DNA of 64,000 nt from Ganoderma boninense (lineage: Eukaryota; Basidiomycota; Agaricomycetes; Polyporales; Polyporaceae): NCBI GenBank assembly GCA_002900995.3, contig CM035308.1, forward strand, positions 2,728,001 to 2,792,000. The letters run 5' to 3'. Under the pieces are notes generated by a model, which saw only the letters and a program-made list of their open reading frames with translations, did no database searches and was not told the DNA's origin. The position numbers were made by a program, and so were the translations under genes. The first letter of the stretch is position 1, and every line of letters begins with the position of its first letter. Of the stretch, positions 1-11,900 are shown in pieces.

Positions 1-2
1 AA

Positions 3-1147
3 TCCGAAACAGCCACTCCAACGGAATCTGAATCGGACTCGACTACCGAATCCGAAACAGCCACTCCAACGGAATCTGAGACGGAAACGGACACACCAAC
101 CGCCACTGCGGTACGTGTCGGTGAACAATGAATTTGAATCTGCTCCCTTGCCGGATGGAATAGTAGACTAAATTCGGTACCTTACAGTGCTCCACCATTA
201 CGCTGGAAAGTACCCCAACTGCGATCGCCCCGCGCGCATACAACTACGTTGCGCAGCTCTTCCGCCGTGACGATCCCGAGTTCATCGGCTGGCATGGAAC
301 CAACAGTGTACGCCACCTCCTCAGATGCTGCTCCTTCTCCCCTCACTCACTCGACCGATACCCCATACCACAGGACACGGCTGCGTTCTGGACAACTGAA
401 GGACAGCTCGAACAGCCGCTGAATCCTGACGGACTCTTGGACTTCCTCGGGCTCGGGCCCAACACGACCGACGGTACTGGCAGCGGCGCCGAGTCTGCGA
501 TCGGACCGGGCGTGTACGTCGTAGACGACCAAGAGACGTGCGTGCCGCGCCGTGCCCAGGCCCGTTCTCAATACGCCTTTGGCTGACCCCCATTCATCCA
601 CTGAAATTTACAGCGCGATCGCGTTCGCGAACAACAACGCACAGGCGAATGCGAACACGACCGCGCAGCTGTGCGCGATCTTCGCCAAGTCGTCTGCGAC
701 CTGGCGCACTGCGACCCCCAAGGCGTTCATCCCCGAAGACCTCGTCGGAGACTCTGCGGATGCGGCGACGAAGGCCGAACTGGAGCAGGCGCGCCTGGAC
801 CACGTCGCACAGGCTGTCCCGGGCGTGAATGCAACGGGCGTCGTCAATTTCGCGCTCCTTGACCCCCAGAGTGCGTAGCCAGCCTTCTTCCTCTTCCTTG
901 AGGAAGCACAAAAACTGTCTGTGAAAGAGACTGACTGCCTGTGGTGGTTATCTTTTCAGCGTCGACTGGGCAGCTAGTCCTGCCTGCGCTCATCGCCGAG
1001 CAGTTCACGGCAACGTGCTTCGGGGTGGACGACGGCGCGGCTCCGAACGGCATATCGACGTTCCCTGATTTCAGCTACAACGGGACCACCCTCCGTAGCG
1101 AATGGAACATCGCGAGCGAGACTGCTGGTACTAGCGACTGCATCTAG
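3..1147 (+). CDS. Secreted ADP-ribosyltransferase-like protein, 5' end off window
   Basis: Five exons are visible: up to 110, 188-307, 374-537, 614-870 and 960-1147. The introns (111-187, 308-373, 538-613, 871-959) all have GT-AG ends and keep phase. A Ser/Thr/Glu-rich linker repeating ETATPTES precedes the catalytic-like domain. That domain shows GWHGTN, then GPGVYVVDD followed by the ETAIAFA block, and closes with a TGQLVLP strand and a Cys-containing tail. The HGT triad start and the GxGxYxxxD block resemble the diphtheria-toxin/PARP type of ART fold. Fungi carry families of secreted proteins of this form whose targets are mostly unknown. The signal peptide would lie upstream of the window and cannot be checked. 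Enzymatic activity is inference; the family call rests on remembered motif patterns. Confidence 0.7.
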
Positions 1148-2016
1148 GTGTTGAATGGATGGTAGTTCCAACTCACCTGTGAAGAAGGTGGAATATAACC
1201 TAGCAGTCATGAGAAACAAGAGACGCCCTCGCGTCGCTCCGGCAGACTTATTGAAGGCTGACATTCTTCAATGGTCTGTCGTTTGTACATCCACACTCAA
1301 AGACTTATATGAGCGGAGGGCTCGGATAGATAGAGCGGCGGTTGAGGACTATATAGCGACCGGTGGTGCGAGACTTTGAGGGGTGAGGATGGCAGGTTGA
1401 CCAACGACAAACTGTCATAAGTAAGTTATTCCGAAGCGCTGCGCGCGCGTGGAGGACTTGACGAAGCTGATGGCGGTCTGGGGTAAAACATTCCGTTGCT
1501 GGTGGAAGGGGAGTGGCGAGGACCACTCGAGCGAGGATCTCTGGAGGATGCTTAAGCGCTCTAGGCAAACAGAACGAAATGCGGCCAAATAAGACCACAC
1601 GAATTCACCGGGTTTCTTTAATAATACGACTTATCCTCGACGAGCCGCTTCATAATCGGGTGGATCACATCGTAGAGCTGTTGGAACACGGATTTTGAGC
1701 AAGCGAGCGCTTGCTCGCCGGGACTTTCCGACGTACGATACGGAGCGGGATTGTACATTTTTGTAGTTCATCCGTTTGCCTCTGTACCACGACGACGTAC
1801 AGGACAACCGGAATTCTACTCGCTTTCGCTGCCCTGCTCGACCTCCGACAGTTTTTCCAACAAGAGCTTGAGGCATAGGTCGTCGGTTTAAGTTGAGAAT
1901 CCTCTAAATTACTAATTACTTCGGTATAATATACAGTTAGTTTGTCCATGTTCTATATACACACATGACGATGCCCGCAACGTCGTGTCCGTTTTCACTC
2001 CCAGTCCGGATCCTAA
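1148..2016. other. Intergenic, nothing supported
   Basis: Spacer between the tail-to-tail ART-like gene and the first kinase. Short open frames occur on both strands, but none has recognisable motifs or paired splice signals. It should contain the 3' UTRs of both genes. Confidence 0.6.
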
Positions 2017-3524
2017 TCACCGAGAACGAAACTTGAACCTCACCCGCGCCACGATCTCCCGCATCCGGTCCCCGATATCCTTCTTCTCGACCACGACATC
2101 GCTGTCCGCCGGCGTCGCCGCCATCGTGCTGCTCTTCGCCGACGAGCTCCCCTTGCTCCCCCCACTGCACTTCCTCGCCCGCGCCCGCGCCGCCGTGTTC
2201 GGGCCAAAGTCGAGTGTGCTTCCGCCCCCGCCCGCGCGCAATGCGGCGGCAGCGCACGCCTCCTCGTGGCGCTGCCGGACCGCCTCCTTCCTCGCCCGCT
2301 GCGCCGCCACGATGTCCATCTCGCACTGCACCGTCGACCTCAGCATCTCCTGGGCGTCGTCCGACGTCTTTCTCGGCGCCGCCTCCGCGCTCTCCCTCTC
2401 CCTCTCCCTCCCCTTCGACTCTTCCACACGCTGCCCCTCCTCCTCACCCACAACGACACCCGCATTCACAACGACGCCCTCCTCCCCAATATCCACCTCC
2501 CGCACCGGCACCGGCACCTCCACCTCCCTCAGCATAGCATGTCCGTCGAGCTCCTCGACCGCCGCGCGCACCTCGTCCAAGCGCATGCGGATCGCGGGGT
2601 TGTGGCGGAGCATGCGGCGGACGACGCGGTTGAGGCCGACGGAGACGGGGAAGTACGCGCTGCGGAGCAGGTGGCGCGGGTCGCGCACGAAGTCGACGTA
2701 CGCCGCCTCGTAAGTGCTCGCGCTCGGCCACGGCACGCGCCCGCTGAGCATGTTGAGGAGCACGATGCCCAGCGCCCACACGTCGCTCTGCGCGGAGCTC
2801 GGGCGCGAGTTGAACTTCGGGCAGAGCAGCTCTGTGCACCGTCCACCTCCGGTGAGCGACTGCTCAAAACCAAACACCAAACACCGAACACCAAACACCA
2901 AGGAAGGTGGGAAGAACTGACCTGGTGGCATGTACGCGCGGGTGCCCGCGCAGTAGCTATAACCCTCGCTGCGCGTCGCGAGGCCAAAGTCGCACAGGAA
3001 CACCTCCTCCCCGTCTCACTGAGGAGGATGTTCCCGGGCTTGATGTCGCGGTGGTATATGCCCGCGCGGTGCAGGTCCGCGACCGCGTCGACGATCGCGA
3101 GGAACGTGCGCTTGAGGCGCGCCCCGTCCGTGTACGGCCCGTGCCGCTCGAGGTGCCGCCCGAGGCTGCCCCCGCGGCAGAGGTCCATGACGAGGTACGC
3201 GAACTGCTCGTCCTCCGGCGCGGCGCGCAGCGTGACGACGCGCGGGAGCAGCGAGGCGCGCTTGTGGATCGCGATCTCCATGCGCAGGTGCGAGGGGTCG
3301 CGCAGGCGTTTGTTGGACTTGTCCACGACTTTGACCGCAACGGACCGCGCGGCGTCTGAGTCGCCATCGTCGCCGTCGTTGTTGTTGTCTGAGGCCGCAA
3401 CGCTCTCGTCGATCGCCTGGTAGACCACGCCGAAGGAGCCGGAGCCGATCACGTCTGTGAGCCTGTAGCGGCCGTCGACGAATTTGCCGCTGCAGTCTGG
3501 GATGGTGGCAGTCGCGGATGGCAT
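2017..3524 (-). CDS. Ran1/Vhs1-like Ser/Thr protein kinase, copy 1 (one apparent frameshift)
   Basis: Start at 3524 (MPSATATIPD). The kinase domain begins near residue 17 with the glycine loop GSGSFGVVY, then VAVKVVDK (catalytic Lys), YHRDIKPGNILL (catalytic loop), CDFGLA (metal-binding Asp), and after the intron PPELL and SDVWALG. One intron at 2832-2921 has GT-AG ends and restores MPPELL. The C-terminal tail is low-complexity and basic, ending FKFRSR. Between NILLSETG and EVFLCDFG the frame changes by one base in a G run near 3006-3013. No intron fits there, so either one G is missing from the sequence or the gene is broken. It resembles the second kinase at 6.2-7.6 kb in order, intron position and start motif, so the two are probably paralogues. 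Fungal Ran1/Vhs1-type kinases act in nutrient and cell-cycle signalling; the substrate here is unknown. Confidence 0.85.
2866..2901. repeat. Short tandem repeat inside kinase intron
   Basis: Four to five imperfect copies of a 7-mer (CAAACAC/CGAACAC) fill the middle of the intron of the first kinase. They do not affect coding. Confidence 0.7.
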
Positions 3525-6156
3525 AGTAGTAACAGATCTTAATGCACTGTGGCGTATGCTTTTAGGGAATTTTAGATTAAGTACGGTACGATAGTAGTAG
3601 GGCGGCGAAAAGTGGGTGGGGACTTACGTCGCGAAACGCTGCTCTTTTATGCCTCGCGGAGACGCCCGCACCATGGTGAGTGTCTCTAGTGGTGTCGACG
3701 GTCATCGAAAATCCGCTAAGACCACATCCGACTGTGGATTTCGTACACGACGCGGTCAAATTGCGATCTGGACCAGAGGGCGCGCACAGAGAGTGCGGGC
3801 CAGCGTCTGTTCCGGAGGCACGACCGTTGGTTATGGAAGGGTGTATCCGCATAGTCTTCCGGGCCGGCGCGTTCTATTTGGGAACGGACCAGCAGTACCC
3901 CCAAAGATGCACCACAAACCCTACTTCTGTTCCCGATGCGATGTGGCAGTGAAACGTTGGGCCCGACCAGAGCGAGGGCTTCGCACCGTGAATCCGAGTC
4001 ATTTTCGAGGAGAGGGATTAAGGAAGAAGGTCATCGCGCCGCGAGAACAAGTATAACCGGTACCTAGAAGAGATGAGGTAGAACAAGCGGACGGTCGAGT
4101 CCAGCTTGAAATCCGTCTACTCCGCATCTAGCCTACTTGCTAGAGCAGCCAAAGTTGATAACATCAGTTCAGCGGGACGCGCGTCGATGACAAGAACCTA
4201 TCTGGCCTCAGAGCCTGAAGGCGGCATACACCTCTGGGAACAGGGATTGAGTGGTCGCGGTCGGGTTGCGGGGCAGCGGGGAGCGTCGCGCTTCGAACAA
4301 GAATCTATTGAAGGGGGGTCGAGGGTTTGACTGGAGGGAAAGCGTCCGAACGGGACCAGTGCGGGAGAGGTCCAGATATGGGGAAAATGGTAAGGTTCTT
4401 GCTTTGCAAGCCATTGCAAGGGGAAACCCCACAAACACCTCGAAGAGGCGCGAGCGCGCGTAATGTGCGTCGCAAATGCTGGAGAGTCACTGCTTGAGAG
4501 ATTGAGAGATCGCCGTATGTCCTAATATGGGAGACGTACCTCGTGTGCTAGGCGTGTAGTCGTCAGCGGGAGCATCCGTGAGTAGCCCGGCGGAAATTCC
4601 GCACAACCTACGATAGGTTGAAGACAGAAAATCGCTAGACCGTGGCTATCGCGGCCGTTGCATTCTGCGTATGGACCGCGTTGTGTTCTCGGAGCAAGAG
4701 AAAACTTAAGGTGCCCAGGAGTCCGAGGAGGGACAGACACATGAGAGGGCTTGAAAGCAAGGTCGCTGAATACGGATGCCAAGGTGAAGAGCCAGCAATA
4801 GGCGGCGCAGTCCTGTCATTCCAGCTAGAAGGAGGCAGTAACGGGGACCTGCAGCTTCAAGGATGCGGATGACCAACAGTGAGAGCGCAACGGAGGTACT
4901 TCCCCCCGGCGACTGTCAAGGGGGGCTATGAGACATGTTTCCTCTGGAAGTCCACATGGAGAGCCATATAGGTGCATGCGCTTCCGTTCGGAGGCAAAGG
5001 TATCAGTGGCGGCTGTGCGGGTAGCATGCATTCATGGAGCGTGGACATGCAGAGAAACGTGGTCACGTACAGACACGTCCTGTCAGAGATCGGAGGGCAT
5101 TTGATTCCGTAACCGCCTCCTTCAGACCTTCACAAAATGACAGAAAAAGGGTCAGAAGAAATGGTGTGCATCTCAGGGTACGCTGTATGATACGTACTAT
5201 ATACGTTGAAGTTCGCTTACTGGTCTCCGCTCCTCGTCCATGCGATGATGACAGCAATGCCTTGAGCTGGAGGTTGCCTCGAAGTATGTTTCTCGGAAGG
5301 AGCTGGCACTGGCCGGCATCTTCATCAGGAAATGTCCCATTTTCTGACAGTATTTCTCCGTATGTTTATCTCCTGCTGATGACGGTTATGACGTAGCACC
5401 CTTAACTGTACCACGGAGGGGATCTACCTTATACGAAAGTCCGATCGTGTTATCAACTTGACTCTCAGAGTCAAACTGGAAGGGGAGAGGCATTAGCTAG
5501 CCTTGAGCTAAAGTCAAAGGTACGTAGCTGGAAAAACATAGGTTGATAAAACAAGCGAAGCCTGCAGCAACTCGGACAGTCTCGGAGATTCGTTGACGTC
5601 GTGTTGCCGTTCAAGTTGCTGCGGGCTGCGCATGACACGTCGCGACCCTGAGCGTCTAGGTTACCAATTCTGGCCAGCGACGCCGGCTCCGATCCCTTCC
5701 GACATCCAGCCAGCTCAGCGGGCCAGCGCTCGCAACTTGCTACCGTCTACCAAGCGGCAATGATCAATGATATGTAGGGCATAGACGTGATACAGGTAGG
5801 CAGAAAGTGGGTATGTGGTCATCCGAAGGGCCAGACGCTGTACCCGCGCACTCGAAAATTGTGTCGATAGAGCAGCAGCATTGCCGTTAAACACCAGCAG
5901 GCTGACCCGTATTCGTCCCAACGAAGCAAGCTTCATTTCCGTATCGTACATATCTACGCGTGTTAAACAACAGTGTCCCAAAGAAGCCAGAACCAAAGAT
6001 AACTATGTACACACGCACAGCGCTGCTGCTATTTACATCATACAAACTCTCGGGGCGTCGCTTCTAGTAATAGTCCTCGTTCACGTCGTCATCGCATCGG
6101 GGGTCGGGATATCGTGTGGTGGTATCGGTGAGCATCGGTATCAGTATCAGTGAGAA
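3525..6156. other. 2.6-kb spacer between the two kinases
   Basis: No conserved motif, convincing exon pair, tRNA or repeat was found on either strand. Open frames of 60-150 codons here have unnatural composition and no family resemblance. It must hold the promoter of kinase 1 and the 3' UTR of kinase 2. Confidence 0.5.
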
Positions 6157-7596
6157 TCATGAGTGGTCATGGTCGTGCCGAACGTTCAGGTCCAGCCGCG
6201 GAAACAGAAACTCCGCTACCGGCACCTTGGTATCTTCTAGTCGTATCCTGTGGCTGTGGCTGTCCGCGCCCGCTATCCGCCGCGCCTCCTCCTGCGCCTC
6301 CTCGTCCTCGTCCTCCTTCAGGTTCGACCGGAGCACAACCCCCACCGCAGAGTTTTCTGGCGTCACCACCATGCTGTCTTCCTGCGTCGACGCCGCGGAC
6401 CCGCTGGATCCGGTCGTGGAATGCGAGCCAGTGGAGCGCCCTTCGCCCCCCAACGACGGTAGGCATGAGAGCCCCGGAGGCCGTTGCGCCGCTGTTGAGT
6501 GAGCGTGTGGCCGCGATGCATGCGACTGTGGCGAGACCGCGTTCGATGGGCGGCAGGCGGTGACGGGCCGCGAGGGCGCCGCGACGGGTGCTGCTCGCTG
6601 CTCCTCCTGTGGTGCTGGTGCGCATGCGTACGACTCGACGACGGAGAGCTCGTCTTCGTGGCGGAAGAATGTGTCGAGCCGGAGTATCGCGATGCGGAGC
6701 TGCTGGAGCGAGAGGCGCGCGAGGGGGTTGAGGAGGAAGATGTGGCGGAGGATGTCGTTGACGCCCTCGGAGATGGCGAGCGCGTCGAAGAGGAAGTCCG
6801 GGTTCTCGACGTACTGCACGAAGCACGGGTCCGTGAGCGTCGCCTTCTCCCAGGGGTTGCGCCCGCTGATCATGTTGACCAGGATGACGCCGAGCGACCA
6901 GATGTCGCTGAATGCGGTGTAGTATGGCCGGAAACCCGACAAGTGGCCGATGCACTCTGCGCGAGGAACGTGAGTTTGGGTGTTCCAGCGTGACGCGTCT
7001 GCGGCCAAATGTGCTCACCAGGACTCATGTAGGCCGCCGTCCCGCAGTAAGAACTCCTGGACGATGGGCTGGTTCGTCGCCAAACCGAAGTCCGCGAGGA
7101 AGACCTGGGAGCGGTCGTCGCTCACCAGGATGTTTTCGGGCTTGAGATCGCGATGGTATATCCGGAGGCTATGGCACGCCTCGACGGCGTCGATGAGCGA
7201 GAGGAACGCCCTCCGCACGAGCGCGTCGTTGCCCACGTACACCTGCCGGCATATGGGCTCGAAGAGGTCGCCGCCCGTACAGAAGTCCATGACGAGGTAG
7301 AAGTAGTTGTCATCCTCGTATGCATCGTGGACCGTGACGACGTTCGGGTGGTTGGAGACGAGTCCGTGGAGCGCGATTTCCCGGCGGGCGGCAGCGAGCT
7401 CGTGCTTCTTCCGGTCCGCTTTACGTGTGATCTTGATCGCACGGGCGGCGGGGGCGCCCGCCGCGGAAGCGTGAGTGTCGATGGCTTCGTAGACGACGCC
7501 GTAGGTCCCAGATCCCAACATGCGAGTGAGGCGAAAGCGCCCATCTACGGTGCAGCCCGTAAGGTTGGGTATGGCGGCGGCGGCGGCAGATGACAT
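6157..7596 (-). CDS. Ran1/Vhs1-like Ser/Thr protein kinase, copy 2 (one apparent frameshift)
   Basis: Start chosen at 7596 (MSSAAAAAIPNLTG), because it aligns with the start of copy 1; an in-frame upstream start at 7743 would add an unsupported leader. Motifs in order: GSGTYGVVYEA, AIKITRK (Lys), YHRDLKPENIL, LADFGLA, YCGTAAYMSP, then SDIWSLGVILVNM after an intron at 6957-7018 (GT-AG). The tail is Ser/Thr-rich with an acidic DEDEEAQEEA patch. Between the DFG segment and YCGTAAYMSP the frame changes by one base in a TT run near 7048-7056, in the activation loop. As in copy 1 this sits in conserved sequence and looks like an indel, not an intron. The kinase fold call is secure; the Ran1/Vhs1 placement rests on overall pattern. 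Confidence 0.85.
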
Positions 7597-8926
7597 AGCG
7601 AGGAGCAGGATGACGAGAACGTGTGTCGAAATAATTAAGGGGTATACTGGTGATGATACACTGCGTTCTCCAGGAACGCGGCACGCCCTGGGTGGTCCGG
7701 GGTTTGCAACACCAAGACGCACTCGATATATGTATCCCAGCACGCTTCCGAGCTGTCCGCTTGTGCACCCGTCTCGCGAGTCCGAAGGACGCGTTACATC
7801 TCACGTTCGTGTGTATGGCTTCTCGGTGACCGAGGACTTGCGAACTCGTCTGTGCAGTCTCCAGCCGCTGGGCCACATCCTACCAAACTCCGCAGCCCCT
7901 TGACGTGGCCGTGGTCGACACAAACGTCGACGCCCTCGCCCTGTAACAGAGCCATGCCTGCGCGGTGAGCGCAGCTCGCATTGGGCCAAATGAATAGATT
8001 TCTCACTCAGCGCAGGATATGTACGAGCCTTTCCGGATGCGGCCATGATCTGAGATCGCTCAGTTAGCCTCGAGATACCAACCTTCACGTTTGTCTTATG
8101 GTATCGTCATAGAGGATGTGCGGGAGCGTCGATTGCCACGGCCATATGGATCCCAGGCGCGGATAGGGCCGGAGAAACTCGGTGAGTTGCACCGAGGGGC
8201 TTGGAATGTTCTCAGTGGCGGAGGTCTGTCAAGATCACAGGAGGCCAAGGTTTGCACTGATCTTGACTCGAACGAGTGGCCTCAAGCGCAGTACCCCGCG
8301 GGCGAGCTATAATTGGCTAGTCAATTGGATATGTTCTCGGCCCCTGGGAATCCCGAGACGTCCGCAGGGCGGAGATGATTTTTGGACAAACATCGGCACG
8401 TACGCTTAAGGGCGGGTCAGAACGATGACGGACCGAAGCGTGAGGGAGGGCAGCAGCACGGACGCGCTAAGCGGTTCAGCTCTCCTCAATGCTGTAGACA
8501 AGGAAACGAGTGCACCCGAGGTGCGCTCGCCCGCTGGGACTCCCTCCCGGGACACAGCGCGTGGGATTTCTCGAGGACGTAGGGCGGCTCCCGCTCCCTT
8601 CTCGGCAAGATCTGAGATGCGCGATTCAATGGCTGAGCATGTGGAGGCCGCGATTAACCATAATGGAGCTACTCGCCTGGACCGCCTTGCGTACATGCTC
8701 CATCTTTCATCTCTCCCCGTGTTTCGCCCCCCGAAACGAGGCATGCCTCGCGTGTATTCGCCGCGCCCCTGGAAGACGACACTGAGCCTAACCAATGGAT
8801 CGTGCGCGAGATCCACGTTGAAGCCGCGATGGTCCCTGGCCACACGTCAGGACGCACGAGCACGATGGACGATGGCGGGCCCGTGTTGTCATAGCATGTA
8901 TCCTACGTCTACGCCGCACAAGTGCA
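7597..8926. other. Intergenic, nothing supported
   Basis: Contains the promoter of kinase 2 and the 3' side of the WD40 gene. A 170-codon open frame at 8425-8937 on the plus strand overlaps the end of the WD40 gene and shows no motifs, so it is not annotated. Confidence 0.5.
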
Positions 8927-11900
8927 TCATGTACTGAAGGTCAAAGTGCTGTCCTTGATCATGAGCTTTACGCTGCGCTCCCCTGCCCACTCGAACCGCA
9001 CGTCCGTTAGAGTATCCTCTAGGCTCATGTGTGCTGCCACAATCACGATCAGCCCAGAACCAACGCCTTGCTTGACTTGGCACGCACCTGCGGCTCCAAT
9101 GTTGAAGTTAAGCGTCTTGAACGGCTCGGACCCGCTGTGCCCTTGACGCGGAGGAACGCCGGGCATGAAAAAGCTACTGAAGCTAGTACCGACTTTCCAG
9201 ACCAACACAGCTGATTCTTCCAGCGACATTGTCACGAGGCGGCGGCCGTCAGGCGAGAAACTGCACGCGGTCGTGCGTTTCTTGTGCCTCTCGAGGACGT
9301 ACAGTCGCGTGGCAGTCTTGAGGTCGTACATCACTACAGCCCCCTCGCTCGTTCCGACCGCTAGCCGTTGCGTAGCCATGTGAAAGTCAACCGTAGGGAA
9401 CCTGTTCATCGGTCAAGGGAGAGTAAGTTGTATGAGTCTCCTCGTGACGCGCAGGACTCACGTCTGGACTATATGACTAAGGATTTCCGTGGCAGAATCT
9501 AACACGGCTTCACGGGTGGCGTTCGAATTGGGGTCCAATGACTTGACAATGGCCTCGACCAGACGTGGGAGGTTGCTGTACAGCACAAGCGGTTTCTTAC
9601 GGATCATAAAGATGACAAGTTGCATAACAGACTTCCGATGCTGCACGCTGCGTGGGTGGAGAATGTCGATTGCAAGCGTCGTAATGAACAGCGGCGTATT
9701 GCTCGCCGCGATCTGGAGGACCGCAGAACGCGCCTGGACGCCGATGTTGGGAACTGAAATTGCCTCCTTCTTGGTCGTAGTCGCCAGTGTGAAAAGCGCT
9801 CGGAGCATCTCGACCGCGTCCACGTACTGTTGCCACACCTGGAACCCCCGCGAACAAAGGTCGATGCCCAGGGACCGATGCGGGGACGTTTCATCATGCA
9901 GGTATCCTGCAATCGACTTCGCGATGTCGGTCAGGGTACTAGGCACAGGTCAGGATCCAGACACAGAGGACGTCATCTGGGCGCTACCTCGTGGGTAATA
10001 GACTGTACTTCTCGACCGCGATGAACCCACATACACATAGCGCCAAGGCACTCTGCACAGATTCGCTCTGTGTATTACTTTGAATGGCCGGAACTAAAAC
10101 TGAAGTGAGAATGGAGCAAAAACAGGCGAACAGGAAGAACACGGACGATATTGCTGCCAGCCTTCGACGATGGCCGTTGTCTCTGCGTCCGAGAGGCGTG
10201 CCACGCCAGCGTCGAATAGCAGTCGCGCGGCTTGTCGTTCCTCCGCGGCTGTAGGACACGTTTCAACGCGTAGTTAGCGCAACAGTGTTCGGCAACGTAC
10301 ACGAGGCTTGCAGAAGGTGCTGGCCTAGGCGCGGAAGGCTCGGCGGCTGATATGATTCCGTAACTAGTTGCCCCACCGACGTTGCGTAAAATGTCATGAC
10401 AGTGCTGGCATCTTGAACAAGATCTAGGAGAAGATGAACGAATAGCGAGCGAACGGAAAATCGGAAACAGACCTTCGAATTGCATGAAGAACTGCAATAT
10501 AGAAATGATAGCTAGAGCTCTGTCCGCCGAGACTTCAGGGGATACCGCCCAGCAGCTGGTAGGCGAGGGTTGTGGGAGCAGAGATAGACCGTTCGCGCTC
10601 GCCAAGTTGATAGTGGCTAGCTGCGGGACAATGGAGAGGCCTTCTCTACAGATATTGTCGATACCTTCGCTTACGCCGGATGTCAGAAGCAATGAAAGCA
10701 AGGCACGTGCATATTCTAGTCGAGCCTTCGCAGTCAAGGGCCCATCCGTGCCCACCAAAGCTGCACTCGAAGAGAACTGACGCAGAAGCATAGGCACGTC
10801 GATGACGAGAGTAGATGCTAGATATGCACATTCATAACAGCTTTGACATGCGACTCGCAGACCCAAAGACTCACCAGCATCCGGAGAATCATGCAGCGAA
10901 GGAGTGGCAAGAACGCCCTTGCTTTCCGAAGGCTTCGTCAGAGACCTGGACGGTGTTAGTGGTTAGCCTTCATTCGAGTACTGCACCATACCAATGGAGC
11001 CAGTCCCCTTCTTGCATCATTTCCGCCGCCTTCTCTGAACTCATTGAGCGCCAAAATTCCCGAGAGCGTGTGTCCCATAATCTTGCGCGACCATCCCCAT
11101 ACACCAACATCAAGTTGTCTTCTCGGAGGCATATCCGCTCTAGTGGTGCCGCAGAAGCAGGGACCAGATACACGCTAAATCTCGGCATCAGCTATGGTCG
11201 ACGAGGCGAAAGGCACAGAACATACAACTGGTACCCGTCTAGCGCAATGACCGCGATCGTTCCGTCTTGCGAGATGCAGAGCACGCAGCCGCACAATCTT
11301 CCGACCTTCTCGTCGTGCAGCGAGAGCACGTGGGCTAGCGGAGTGGTGAACACCGTCCATCGCGCGAGCAGCTTGAGCGTGCTGGCGCATCAAGCAGGGG
11401 CAGCGGATCAGCGTCCGTCCGTCAACGATCCACGGAACAAAACATGAAGCGGGACCGCACTCACGCTAGCGACCAGATCCCGAGTGTCCCATCCTCCGCT
11501 CCGCCCACCAGCAGGCGTTCTCCAGTGCGCCGATTCTCCACGGAGTCCATGGCGATGATACGCGACGGGAGCGGCGTGTCCACTTCGGACATCAGCGCTG
11601 CGTCGCTTCCCGCCGTGCCTCGCGCTAAATCGAGCAGGGACGAGCGGCAAACGCGTCCATCGGCTGCGAGGTGCGAGCGCGTGTCGAAGCAGCAGCCATG
11701 AGTTCAGCGTTCACCGAGGCACACGCAGGGCAGCAGCGCTACCAAAGCAGGAGACTCACAGAAACCCAGAACGACGAGCTCGAGCTCGAGCGGCAGCATC
11801 GCCGTGATTCGCCGCTCCACGTCCGCATCCACGGGCGCGCTGGACGACGGAGAACGCTCTCGTCGGCCCTTCCACAGCGTCCGCGTCTGGTGTTTTCGCG

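Noticed and set aside
8425..8937. 170-codon plus-strand ORF
   Set aside because: No motifs, overlaps the conserved 3' end of the WD40 gene on the other strand, composition not protein-like.
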